From positions 186,001-250,000 of the forward strand of contig JADJWF010000002.1 in assembly GCA_016716505.1 (NCBI GenBank): a stretch of 64,000 nucleotides of DNA, read 5' to 3'. Below are positions 51,371 through 61,060 of the stretch, in pieces. The notes beneath the pieces are model-generated. The model saw nothing but the letters and a program-made list of their open reading frames with translations, was not told where the DNA came from and searched no databases. The stretch is from Verrucomicrobiota bacterium. Its GTDB lineage: Bacteria; Verrucomicrobiota; Verrucomicrobiia; Limisphaerales; J093. How positions within the stretch are numbered: position 1 is the stretch's first letter; every line of letters starts with the position of its first letter. Both the position numbers and the translations under genes were made by a program.

Positions 51371-54300
51371 ATGATTCATTGTGCGAACAAGGAGCCAGTC
51401 GGCGAATCGGGGGCTTCCCATCAACCGCCGTCGCCCTCCGGCCCCAGCCCGGCCCGCCGACGGTCCTTTGTGTCATGGCTGCTGGCCGCCTGCCTGGTCG
51501 CGCCGTTCACTTGGGGCCAATCCATCCTTCGCGAGGTCTGGGAGGGCATCCCCGGCACCGCCGTTTCCGACCTGACCAGTTCGCCCGACTTCCCGCACCG
51601 GCCGAGCTTTACGAATTACGTCACCGACTTTTTCGAGGCACCGACCGACGTGCTCGACAACTACGGCCAACGGCTGCACGGCTACCTGGTCCCGCCGGTC
51701 ACCGGCAACTACACCTTTTGGATCGCCAGCGATGACGGCGGTGAGTTGTGGCTCAGTACCGACACCTCCCCTGCCAATCAGCGCCTGATCGCCACCGTCG
51801 CTTCATGGACCTCTTCGCGCGAATGGACCAAGGAAGCCAACCAGCAATCGTCGCCGATCCGACTGACCGCCGGCCAGCCGTATTACGTTGCCGCGCTGAT
51901 GAAAGAAGGCGGTGGCGGGGATAACCTGGCCGTGCGCTGGTTGCGCCCGGATGGCGTGGATGAAGGGCCGATTCCGGCGAAGTACCTCCTGCCGTTTGGC
52001 GTCGTCTTCGGGCCCCCGGTGATTGCCGAGCAACCAACCAACACAACCGCGATTGAGGGCAGGTTTGCCACCTTCACGGTCAAACCCAGCGGCGTCAGCC
52101 CTGTCGCGTACCAGTGGCAACGCAACGGCACCAATCTCCCCGGCGCGACCGCGGCCCAACTTCAGTTCGGACCGGTGCGACTGACCGACCACGGCGCGCA
52201 GTTCCGGGTAGTCCTGACCAACAGCGCCGGATCCGTGGTCAGTGACCCCGCCCTGCTGAGTGTGCTGCCTGACGCCGAACCGCCCCGTCTTGCCGCCGCG
52301 AGCAATGAGGGGCGGACCCGGGTCATCGTCGTCTTCGACGAAATCGTCGCCGCGGCGTCCGGTTTGAATCCCGCCAACTATGCCCTCGATCGGGGCATCG
52401 CCATCACGGCGGCCCAGTTTGGCGCCAACCAGCAAACCGTGGTGCTAACCACCAGTCCGCTGACCTACGGCGAGACCTACACCCTGACGGTCAACAACGT
52501 TACGGACATTGCTGCCACGCCGAACACCATTGCGCCCGGATCGCGGATTAGCTTTCGGGCTAATGAGTACGTGCCGGCGGACATCGGCGCGCCGGCTCTG
52601 GCCGGCGGCACGGTCTCGGTGCCGGGCGGCGTGGACGTCACCGGCGGCGGACGGACGATCGGTGGCACGCAAGACCAGTTTCAGTTCGGCTGGCAGGAAC
52701 AAACCGGAAACTTCGATATCGAAGCCCGGGTGGCCGATGTCACGGTACCGGACCCCTTCGTCCACGCCGGTCTGATGGCACGGGCCAGCCTCGACGCGAA
52801 TTCTCCCTTCGGCGCGGTTTTTGCGTCCTCGGCGCAACTGGGCTGTTTCTTCGAGTCGCGCGCCACCGCGGGAGCGGCTTCCTCCACTGCCGCGCCTCGC
52901 GGCGGCTTTCCCGCGAATTATCCGCACACCTGGCTTCGATTGCAGCGCAGCGGCAACACGCTCATCGGCTACGCCAGCCTCGACGGCAGAACCTGGGTCC
53001 AGCTCGGGTCGGTCACGATTCCAAGCCTGCCGGCGCGACTGTTCCTCGGCTTCGCGGTCACGGGAGACAATGAAACCGCCACGGCCACCGCCCGGTTCCG
53101 CGACATCGGACCGGTGCGCAATCCTTCCACCGGGGCGGTGACCTTTGCGAAAGAGCCGCCCGCGCCTTCGAGCCGGTCCACCGGCATGATCATCAGCGAG
53201 ATCATGTACCATCCGCCCCCGCGCGACGACGGCCGGAACCTCGAGTTCATCGAACTGCACAATGCCCGCTCCGTGCCCGAAGACCTGACCGGCTGGCGAC
53301 TGAGCGCGGAGATCAGTTATCGGTTTCCGGACGGATTCACGCTCCCGGCCGGCGGGACGGTGGTGGTCGCCGCCGTACCCGACGATATCCGCGCCGTGTA
53401 CGGCATCACCAATGTGCTGGGGCCGTACACCGGTGCGCTCTCGAATGGTGGCGGCATCGTCCGCCTCCGCAACAACGCTGACGCGATTCGGCTCGAAGTG
53501 GAGTACGACGACGCTCCCCCCTGGCCGATCGCAGCGGATGGGGCCGGCCACTCGCTGGTGCTCGCCCGGCCCAGCTACGGTGAGAACGACGTCCGCGCCT
53601 GGGCTGCCAGCGAGTTCCGGGGCGGCTCTCCCGGCACGATGGACCCCACCGTGCCGTCGCCGGAAACGAGCGTGGTCATCAACGAGTTTCTCGCCCACAC
53701 GGATGATCCGGTGCTGGACTTCATCGAGCTCTACAATCGCTCGAACCAGCGCGTGGACCTGTCCGGCTGCTGGTTGTCGGATTCGCCCACCACCAACCGC
53801 TTTCGCATCCCGGACGGCACGTTCATCGAACCGCGCGGCTTCCTCTCATGGGACCAGAATCAGCTCGGCTTCGCGCTGAGCTCGGCGGGCGAGCGTCTCT
53901 TCCTCGTCAACTCCAACCAGACCCGCGTGCTCGACGCCCTTGAGTTCGGCGGGCAGGAGAACGGGGTTTCGTCGGGCCGGTTCCCCAATGGCGCCCCCGA
54001 AATTCGCCGCCTCTTCGCCCCGACGCCGGGGGCCGCCAACGCGCCGTGGCGACAGGAAGACATCGTGATCAACGAGCTGATGTACAACCCCATCTCGGGC
54101 GACGACGCCGACGAGTACGTCGAACTTTACAATCGCGGAGCGCAGCCCGTTTCCCTCGGTGGCTGGCGGTTTGTGGAAGGCATCAATCTCACTCTCCCCG
54201 CCGGCACCACGATTCCCGCAGGTGGCTACCTCGTGGTCGCAAAGAACGCGGCGCGCCTCCGGGCCAATTACCCCCACCTCACCAGCGCCAACACGGTGGG

Positions 54301-57300
54301 CGACTACGATGGCGTCCTCAGCAACAGCGGCGAACGCGTCGCGCTGGCGAAGCCGGATGAGATCGTCACGGTGGACGACAACGGCCAATTGATGACCAAC
54401 CTCATCCACATCGTCGTCGCTGAGGTGACTTACGCGGATGGCGGGCGGTGGGGTGAGTACGCGGATGGCGGCGGATCCAGCCTCGAGTTGATTGATCCGA
54501 ACGCCGACCCGTTGCGCGCGGCCAATTGGGCGGACAGCGACGAAACCGGCAAAGCCCCGTGGACCACCGTCGAGTTCACCGGCCGGGTGGACAATGCCAA
54601 CGGCACCGCGAACCGGCTGTTTATCAGCTCCCTCGGTGGCGGCGAATACCTGGTGGACGACGTGGAGGTCTTCCGGCAGGGCAGCACCAACGTGGTTAAT
54701 AACGGCGGGTTCGAAAGCGGTGCGACCGGCTGGGTCTTCAGCGGGAATCACAGCACCTCCTCCGTGGTGACCAGTGGTGCGGCCAGCGGCGCCGCCTGTC
54801 TGCGCCTGCGCGGGCAGGGCGACGGCGACACCGGCCCCAACACCGTGCGCAACACCCTGCGCGCCACGATCGCCGCCAACGCAAACGCGACCATCCGCGC
54901 AAAAGTGCGCTGGCTCGCGGGCTGGCCGCAGGTGCTGTTCCGCCTGAAGGGCAACGGGCTGGAACTGACGGCCAACCTCGAAATCCCGCGCAATCTCGGC
55001 ACGCCCGGGCTTCCCAACAGCCGCCGGGTCCTGAACGCCGGTCCGGCCATTTTCGATGTCAGCCATTCGCCCGCCCTGCCAGCGGCGTCCGAGGCGGTCC
55101 ACGTCACCTGCCGCGTCTCCGACGCCGCCGGCGTCCGGGACGTGCGTCTGCAGTATCGGCTCGATCCCTCCACGACGCTGACCACGGTGACCATGCGCGA
55201 CGATGGCACCGGCGGGGACGCAGTGGCGGGCGACGGCGTGTACACGGGGCGAATTCCCGGACAGTCCGCCGGCCGGCTGGCGGCGTTTCGCATCTCCGCC
55301 ACGGACGACGCCGCGTTGCCCGCCACGAGCGTGTTTCCGGCCGCGGCACCGGCGAAGGAATGTCTGATTCGGTGGGGCGATCCCCTGCCCTTCGGCACCT
55401 TTGCCCACTACCATCTCTGGTTCACGCAGGCGACGCAGAGCGCCCGTCAGAACGCGCTCGATAACACCTATCGCGACTGCACAGTCGTGTACAACAACTA
55501 CCGCGTCATCTACAACGCGGGTTTCCGCGACAAGGGCAGCCCGTATCACGGCGGCGCCGGGGATCTGGCGGTGGAGGTCCCGGCGGATGACCTGCTGTTG
55601 GGCGCCCGGGAGCGCATCCTGGCCTCCACCGGCAATGGCGGCTCCGAGGCGACGGCCATTCGCAGTCAGTTGGCGGCCTGGTACGCCCAGCAGCTCGGCA
55701 TCCCCTACCTGCACGCCCACTACATTCGCGTGTACTTCAACGGCAACGAATTCCGGAACGTCATGGAGGATCTCGAACAGCCGCGCCACGACTATGCCCG
55801 GAGTTGGTTCCAATCCGCGCCCGAGGGCGACCTGTACAAAGTGTCCGTGTGGTTCGAGTTCGACGACAACAACAGCAGCTTTCAGCCCACCGGGGCCACG
55901 CTGCAACGGTTCACCACGCTCAACAACGAATACAAGCTGGCCCGGTACCGCTGGAACTGGCAGCGCCGGTCGAACGATGGCGACGCCTCCAATTACGGGC
56001 AGTTGCTCGATCTGGTCACCGTCATGAACGACACCTCGGCCGCCTACACCAGCCGCGCCCTGGACCTGGCGGATATCGAGCAGTGGATGCGCGTGTTCTG
56101 CTACGACTACGCGATGGGGAACTGGGACGCGTGGACCTACAACGTCGGCCAGAACATGTACATCTACAAACCCGACGGCCAGCGCTGGGTCTTGATGCCC
56201 TGGGACATTGATTTTGTGTTCGGTCTTGGAGACGGCACCAGCGCCCCGCTGCGCGGCGGTGGGCAGGACCCCACGATGAGCCGCGCCTATGGCAACGCCA
56301 CCTTCCAGCGCATGAACTGGCGTGCCTACCAGGACACGATCAATGGCCCGTTCCTGCCGGAACGATTCCAGCCCCAAATTGACGCCCGCCGGTCGGTCCT
56401 CCTGAAGAACGGCATCACCGGGTTGAGCGACCCGCGCGTGATCACCACGTGGATCAACGGCCGCCGCACATTCATTCAGAATCAGCTCAACGCGGCCGAC
56501 GCGAGGGTGTTCGAGATTACGACCAACGGCGGCAATGACTTCGATTCCACCACCCCGACCGTCACCCTCGACGGCACCGCCCCCATTGCCGTGGCCACCC
56601 TCGAGGTCAACGGCATCCCCTATCCAGTCTCCTGGACGAGCGTCCGCAATTTCCGCATCGTCGTTCCCCTCACGGCGGCGACCAACACGCTGAGCCTGGT
56701 CGGGCGTGATCTCCGCGGCAATCCGGTGGCCGGGGCCACCGATACCATTACCGTCCGGTACTCCGGGGCGATCGAGAAGGTGGAGGATTTCGTGGTGATC
56801 AACGAGATCCACTACGACGCGGCGGACAACGAGCCCGCGTCCACCTTCCTCGAACTGTACAATCGCTCGACGGTCACCCCCTTCGACCTGAGCGGCTACC
56901 TCCTGCGCGGCGTGGGTTACACGTTCCCGCCCGGCGCGATCATCCAGCCCAACCGGCATCTCTTGCTGGTCGGGAACCGGGCCGGCTTTTCGGCCGTGTA
57001 CGGGTCCACCATCCCGGTCTTTGGGGAATTCCCCGGCTCGTTGGATAACGACGGGGAACGGCTCTCGCTGGTGCGCCCGGCGACCGCGACCGAGCCGGAA
57101 TTCATCGTTTCCGATGTGCGTTATTGGCACCGGCCGCCCTGGCCGACCAATGCCGCCGGCTTGGGCCCTTCGCTCCAACTCATTGATCCCGCTGGCGGCT
57201 CCTGGCGGGTGGCCAACTGGGCCGCCACTGCCACCAACGACGTCAATCGCGCCACGCCCGGTCGGGCCAATTCGGTGGCCCAGCCCTTGGCGCCCTTCCC

Positions 57301-60300
57301 GCCCCTCTGGCTCAACGAAGTTCAACCCAACAACGTCTCCGGAATCACCGACAGCGCCGGCGACCGCGATCCGTGGATTGAGCTCTACAACGCGGGAACC
57401 GACACGCTGGACCTCTCGGCGTACTTTCTGACCGACTCCTACTCCGCCCTGACCCGCTGGCAATTCCCTGCCGGAACCACGCTCGCCCCGGGCGGTTTCC
57501 TCCTCGTCTGGGCGGACGGGGAGCCGGCCGAATCCAAACCCGGCGAACTTCACACAAACTTCCGGCTCGCGCCCGCGACGGGAGCGGTCGCGCTGGTCCG
57601 CCGACAAGGCGCTCCCGTGACGCCAGTAGTCCTGGATTTCGTCGAGTGGGAGAACCTCTCGGCGGGGCGCAGCGTGGGATCGCATCCGGACGGCGATCCC
57701 CGCCGCCGCCGACAGTTCGTCAACGTGACACCGGGCGCGCCGAACGATCCGTCGCTGCCGCCGGTCCAGGTACGGATCAACGAGTTCATGGCCGGCAACA
57801 CGCGGACCATCGCGGATCCGGCCGACGGCCGCTACGATGACTGGTTCGAACTGTACAACCCGGCCACGACACCCGCTGACCTTTCTGGGTACACCCTCAC
57901 CGACACCTTCGCCAATCCGACCCGCTACACGATCCCCTCCGGCGTCGTCGTCCCACCGGGCGGTTTCCTCCTGGTCTGGGCGGACGACGAGGCCAACCAG
58001 AACGCTCCGGGACGTGACCTTCACGTCAATTTCCGCCTCGCCCTGGCTGGCGAAGACCTCGCCTTGTTCGCACCCGATGGCTCGCTGGTGGACGGCTTTA
58101 CCTTCGGGCCGCAGGTCAACGACGTCAGCCAGGGGCGCTATCCCGATGGCGCCGAGTTGCCGCTCTATGACATGGAAACGCCCACGCCTGGCTTCTCGAA
58201 CGTTCTGGCCGGCGCCAACCGGCCGCCGGTGTTCGATCCGATTCCCCCGTTGGCCGTGGATGAGGGCACCCGGCTGACCTTTGTCGCTCGGGCGACCGAT
58301 CCCGACGAGGGGCAGACGCTTCGCTACCACTTGGGCGCTGACGCGCCGGCCGGCGCGGTGATTGATCCCGACACCGGGGCCTTCCGCTGGACCCCCGAGG
58401 AGGCGGACGGCCCCGGCCAGTTCAGTTTCCTCATTCGCGCCACGGACAGCGGTTCCCCGGCGCGTACCGGCACCGTTCGGGTGACCATCACGGTGGCCGA
58501 GGTCAATGCTCCGCCCGTCTTTGTGCCCCCGCCGGAACTGCAGGTGGACGAAGGCGAACTCCTGGCCATCCAGTTCACCGCCACCGATCCGGATCTGCCC
58601 CCCAATCGCCTGACCTTTACGCTCGGTCCCGACGCGCCACCGGATGCGACAATGACGCCCGACGGAGCGTTCTCGTGGGTGCCCGATGAGTCTCAGGGCG
58701 ACCGCACCATCGTCTTCACGGTCCGCGTCACCGACGACGGCACCCCACCGCTCAGCGACAGCGGCTTGGTGCGCATCCGTGTCCGCGAAGTGCCCAACCC
58801 GCCGATCATGCCCTTCATCGAGCCTCAAATCGTGGATGAAGGCACCCTCTTCCGCCTGCAAGTCGTGGCTTGGGACCCGGACACGCCGCCGAGCCCGCTG
58901 ATCTTTTCGCTCGTGGAAGCACCGGCCGGCGCGCGGATTGACGCGGCCACCGGCCTCATCACCTGGCAGACCACGGAGGCCGATGGTCCCACCAACGCCA
59001 TTTTCATCGTGCGGGCCACCGAGGCAAATCCGCCCCACCACAGCACCAGCCGCACGTTCAGTGTGACGGTCAACGAGGTTAATCAACCGCCGGTCCTGCT
59101 GGCGTTCGCGCCCCAGACCGTCCGCGAGGGCGACACGCTGGCGATCCGCGCCCAGGCGTCCGATCCGGACCTGCCCCCGCAAACCCTGACCTTCCACCTC
59201 GATCCCGGCGCACCGGCCGGCATGACCATTGACCCCGCCACCGGCTGGATCGTCTGGCCCGTGGACGGGGATGCCGGGCCCAGCACGAATCACGTCGTCG
59301 TCCGTGTCACCGATGACGGCCCGGGCAACCTCAGTGCCACCCAGATGCTACAAGTGGTGGTGGTGCCCCAGCCGCACCTCGTGATCAACGAAATCATGTA
59401 CCGTCCCACCACCAACCTCACCGAGTTTATCGAGGTGGCGAACAACTCGGCGTGGCAAACCGTCTCCTTGGGCGGCGTCCGGCTGGTGGGTAACGACCTG
59501 GAATTCCAATTCCCGCACGGGCTGCGCCTGGCACCCGGCGGCTTCATCGTGGTCGTTCGGAACCAGGCCGCTTTCCGGGCCGCTTACGGGCCGGCGCCCG
59601 TGGTGGTTGGCGAGTGGACGGGCAACCTGAACCCCGCCGGCGACGACTTGCGACTGGTCCAGTCCACGCCACCGGGGCCCGACGAAATCCTCAACCGGGT
59701 CCGTTTCGCCGCCGGGCCACCGTGGCCCGCCGCCGCCAACGGACAGGGCGGCTCGCTGCAACTGCGCGACCTCCGCCAAGACACCGCCCGCGTCGCCAAC
59801 TGGGATGCCGTCGCTGGTTCGACCACCGTTCAGGCCACCACCCTGCTCGTGATGACCAACGCCTGGCGGTACAACCAGTCGGGCGCCAATCTCGGGACAG
59901 CGTGGCGCGAGCTGGCGTATGACGACTCCACGTGGCCCACCGGCAACGCCCTCCTGTATGTCGAGAACGCAGCCCTGCCCGCGCCCAAGAACACGCCACT
60001 GACGATTGGGCAAATGCAGTACTACTTCCGGGCGAAGTTCCAGTACGCGGGCCCGACGACTGGCGCGCGGCTGCGGGCACGAACCATCGTTGACGACGGT
60101 GCGGTGGTGTACCTCAACGGGCGCGAAATCCTGCGCCTCGGCTTCGCTGCCGGTACCGAAGTCACGTTCAACCTCCCGTCCGAGCGACTGGTGGGTGATG
60201 CCGCCATCGAGGGACCGTTCGAGATTCCGGGCGATGCTCTGCGCGTCGGCGAAAACGTCGTTGCCGTCCAGGTTCACCAGGTCAACGCCACCAGCAGCGA

Positions 60301-61060
60301 TGTTGTCTGGGGCATGGACCTGGTCGTCGAGGCCAGCGCCGCGCCGGCGACTCCAGGTCAGCCCAATGCCCTGGCACGACCGCTCCCGGCCTTCCCGACG
60401 GTCTGGCTCAACGAACTCCAGCCGCTCAACGAAACCGGGCCACTCGACAACTCCGGCGAGCGCGAGCCGTGGATCGAACTGGTGAACATCGGCCCCACGC
60501 CCGCGTCCCTCGAAGGTTGGTATCTCACCGACAGTCTCGCCAATCTGACCAAGTGGCCGTTCCCTTCGGGCTTCACCCTCGCGGGCAGTTCCGTGCGCCT
60601 GCTTTGGGCCGATGGCGAACCCGCCGAGACGGCCGGCGAGCACGTTCACACCAGCTTCCGCCTGTTCAACGGTCGCTTCCTCGCGCTGGTGCGCGATCAA
60701 CCCGGCGGCCCGGCTGTGATGGATTACTGGGTGGCCCCGTCGCTCGCCCCGGACACGTCCTACGGCTCGCTCCCGGACGGTCAACCGTTCGTGCGCGTCA
60801 TCTTCGATCGGCCCACCCCGGACCGCTTCAACAGCGTCGTGCCCGTGCCTGAGATCCTCACCATCGAGCGGACCGGCGACGGCGCCGTGCGTTTCGCGTG
60901 GGCCACGGTCCCGGGCGTCGTGTATCGCGTGGAAGCCGCCGCCACGGTGAACGGTCCGGTGTGGCAAACGCTGGCGGAAGAAGTGGCCGCGGGAGAAGGC
61001 ATGACCTACACCGATCCGATCGGCCACGGCTCCCGTTTCTATCGGGTCGTCGTGCCCTGA
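51371..61060 (+). CDS. Giant secreted CotH-kinase protein with PA14, Ig-like, lamin-tail and cadherin-like domains
   Basis: A 3229-residue exported protein starting at ATG 51371; the signal peptide is FVSWLLAACLVAPFTWG. In order it has a PA14 domain (about residues 50-205), Ig-like domains (214-385), a concanavalin/laminin-G-like region (396-580), and three lamin-tail domains starting near 605, 766 and 896 (motif V-I-N-E-x-x-x-x, then E-L-Y-N). A galactose-binding-like region (1070-1207) and a CotH kinase domain (1333-1703, MPWDIDFVFG) follow. Three more lamin-tail domains (from 1806, 1978, 2133), cadherin/He_PIG-like repeats (2281-2666), two further lamin-tail domains (2669, 3010) flanking another sandwich domain, and a C-terminal module ending in SRFYRVVVP complete it. 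CotH kinases phosphorylate secreted proteins. Surface adhesion or polymer binding is inferred. Confidence 0.85.
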   Translation: MIHCANKEPVGESGASHQPPSPSGPSPARRRSFVSWLLAACLVAPFTWGQSILREVWEGIPGTAVSDLTSSPDFPHRPSFTNYVTDFFEAPTDVLDNYGQRLHGYLVPPVTGNYTFWIASDDGGELWLSTDTSPANQRLIATVASWTSSREWTKEANQQSSPIRLTAGQPYYVAALMKEGGGGDNLAVRWLRPDGVDEGPIPAKYLLPFGVVFGPPVIAEQPTNTTAIEGRFATFTVKPSGVSPVAYQWQRNGTNLPGATAAQLQFGPVRLTDHGAQFRVVLTNSAGSVVSDPALLSVLPDAEPPRLAAASNEGRTRVIVVFDEIVAAASGLNPANYALDRGIAITAAQFGANQQTVVLTTSPLTYGETYTLTVNNVTDIAATPNTIAPGSRISFRANEYVPADIGAPALAGGTVSVPGGVDVTGGGRTIGGTQDQFQFGWQEQTGNFDIEARVADVTVPDPFVHAGLMARASLDANSPFGAVFASSAQLGCFFESRATAGAASSTAAPRGGFPANYPHTWLRLQRSGNTLIGYASLDGRTWVQLGSVTIPSLPARLFLGFAVTGDNETATATARFRDIGPVRNPSTGAVTFAKEPPAPSSRSTGMIISEIMYHPPPRDDGRNLEFIELHNARSVPEDLTGWRLSAEISYRFPDGFTLPAGGTVVVAAVPDDIRAVYGITNVLGPYTGALSNGGGIVRLRNNADAIRLEVEYDDAPPWPIAADGAGHSLVLARPSYGENDVRAWAASEFRGGSPGTMDPTVPSPETSVVINEFLAHTDDPVLDFIELYNRSNQRVDLSGCWLSDSPTTNRFRIPDGTFIEPRGFLSWDQNQLGFALSSAGERLFLVNSNQTRVLDALEFGGQENGVSSGRFPNGAPEIRRLFAPTPGAANAPWRQEDIVINELMYNPISGDDADEYVELYNRGAQPVSLGGWRFVEGINLTLPAGTTIPAGGYLVVAKNAARLRANYPHLTSANTVGDYDGVLSNSGERVALAKPDEIVTVDDNGQLMTNLIHIVVAEVTYADGGRWGEYADGGGSSLELIDPNADPLRAANWADSDETGKAPWTTVEFTGRVDNANGTANRLFISSLGGGEYLVDDVEVFRQGSTNVVNNGGFESGATGWVFSGNHSTSSVVTSGAASGAACLRLRGQGDGDTGPNTVRNTLRATIAANANATIRAKVRWLAGWPQVLFRLKGNGLELTANLEIPRNLGTPGLPNSRRVLNAGPAIFDVSHSPALPAASEAVHVTCRVSDAAGVRDVRLQYRLDPSTTLTTVTMRDDGTGGDAVAGDGVYTGRIPGQSAGRLAAFRISATDDAALPATSVFPAAAPAKECLIRWGDPLPFGTFAHYHLWFTQATQSARQNALDNTYRDCTVVYNNYRVIYNAGFRDKGSPYHGGAGDLAVEVPADDLLLGARERILASTGNGGSEATAIRSQLAAWYAQQLGIPYLHAHYIRVYFNGNEFRNVMEDLEQPRHDYARSWFQSAPEGDLYKVSVWFEFDDNNSSFQPTGATLQRFTTLNNEYKLARYRWNWQRRSNDGDASNYGQLLDLVTVMNDTSAAYTSRALDLADIEQWMRVFCYDYAMGNWDAWTYNVGQNMYIYKPDGQRWVLMPWDIDFVFGLGDGTSAPLRGGGQDPTMSRAYGNATFQRMNWRAYQDTINGPFLPERFQPQIDARRSVLLKNGITGLSDPRVITTWINGRRTFIQNQLNAADARVFEITTNGGNDFDSTTPTVTLDGTAPIAVATLEVNGIPYPVSWTSVRNFRIVVPLTAATNTLSLVGRDLRGNPVAGATDTITVRYSGAIEKVEDFVVINEIHYDAADNEPASTFLELYNRSTVTPFDLSGYLLRGVGYTFPPGAIIQPNRHLLLVGNRAGFSAVYGSTIPVFGEFPGSLDNDGERLSLVRPATATEPEFIVSDVRYWHRPPWPTNAAGLGPSLQLIDPAGGSWRVANWAATATNDVNRATPGRANSVAQPLAPFPPLWLNEVQPNNVSGITDSAGDRDPWIELYNAGTDTLDLSAYFLTDSYSALTRWQFPAGTTLAPGGFLLVWADGEPAESKPGELHTNFRLAPATGAVALVRRQGAPVTPVVLDFVEWENLSAGRSVGSHPDGDPRRRRQFVNVTPGAPNDPSLPPVQVRINEFMAGNTRTIADPADGRYDDWFELYNPATTPADLSGYTLTDTFANPTRYTIPSGVVVPPGGFLLVWADDEANQNAPGRDLHVNFRLALAGEDLALFAPDGSLVDGFTFGPQVNDVSQGRYPDGAELPLYDMETPTPGFSNVLAGANRPPVFDPIPPLAVDEGTRLTFVARATDPDEGQTLRYHLGADAPAGAVIDPDTGAFRWTPEEADGPGQFSFLIRATDSGSPARTGTVRVTITVAEVNAPPVFVPPPELQVDEGELLAIQFTATDPDLPPNRLTFTLGPDAPPDATMTPDGAFSWVPDESQGDRTIVFTVRVTDDGTPPLSDSGLVRIRVREVPNPPIMPFIEPQIVDEGTLFRLQVVAWDPDTPPSPLIFSLVEAPAGARIDAATGLITWQTTEADGPTNAIFIVRATEANPPHHSTSRTFSVTVNEVNQPPVLLAFAPQTVREGDTLAIRAQASDPDLPPQTLTFHLDPGAPAGMTIDPATGWIVWPVDGDAGPSTNHVVVRVTDDGPGNLSATQMLQVVVVPQPHLVINEIMYRPTTNLTEFIEVANNSAWQTVSLGGVRLVGNDLEFQFPHGLRLAPGGFIVVVRNQAAFRAAYGPAPVVVGEWTGNLNPAGDDLRLVQSTPPGPDEILNRVRFAAGPPWPAAANGQGGSLQLRDLRQDTARVANWDAVAGSTTVQATTLLVMTNAWRYNQSGANLGTAWRELAYDDSTWPTGNALLYVENAALPAPKNTPLTIGQMQYYFRAKFQYAGPTTGARLRARTIVDDGAVVYLNGREILRLGFAAGTEVTFNLPSERLVGDAAIEGPFEIPGDALRVGENVVAVQVHQVNATSSDVVWGMDLVVEASAAPATPGQPNALARPLPAFPTVWLNELQPLNETGPLDNSGEREPWIELVNIGPTPASLEGWYLTDSLANLTKWPFPSGFTLAGSSVRLLWADGEPAETAGEHVHTSFRLFNGRFLALVRDQPGGPAVMDYWVAPSLAPDTSYGSLPDGQPFVRVIFDRPTPDRFNSVVPVPEILTIERTGDGAVRFAWATVPGVVYRVEAAATVNGPVWQTLAEEVAAGEGMTYTDPIGHGSRFYRVVVP

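Noticed and set aside
53846..59293. Antisense open frame of 1815 codons opposite the CotH gene
   Set aside because: It mirrors the codon pattern of the GC-rich plus-strand gene; the translation is low-complexity (Arg, Gly, Val, His) with no domain or signal peptide. A long stop-free antisense frame is expected here.
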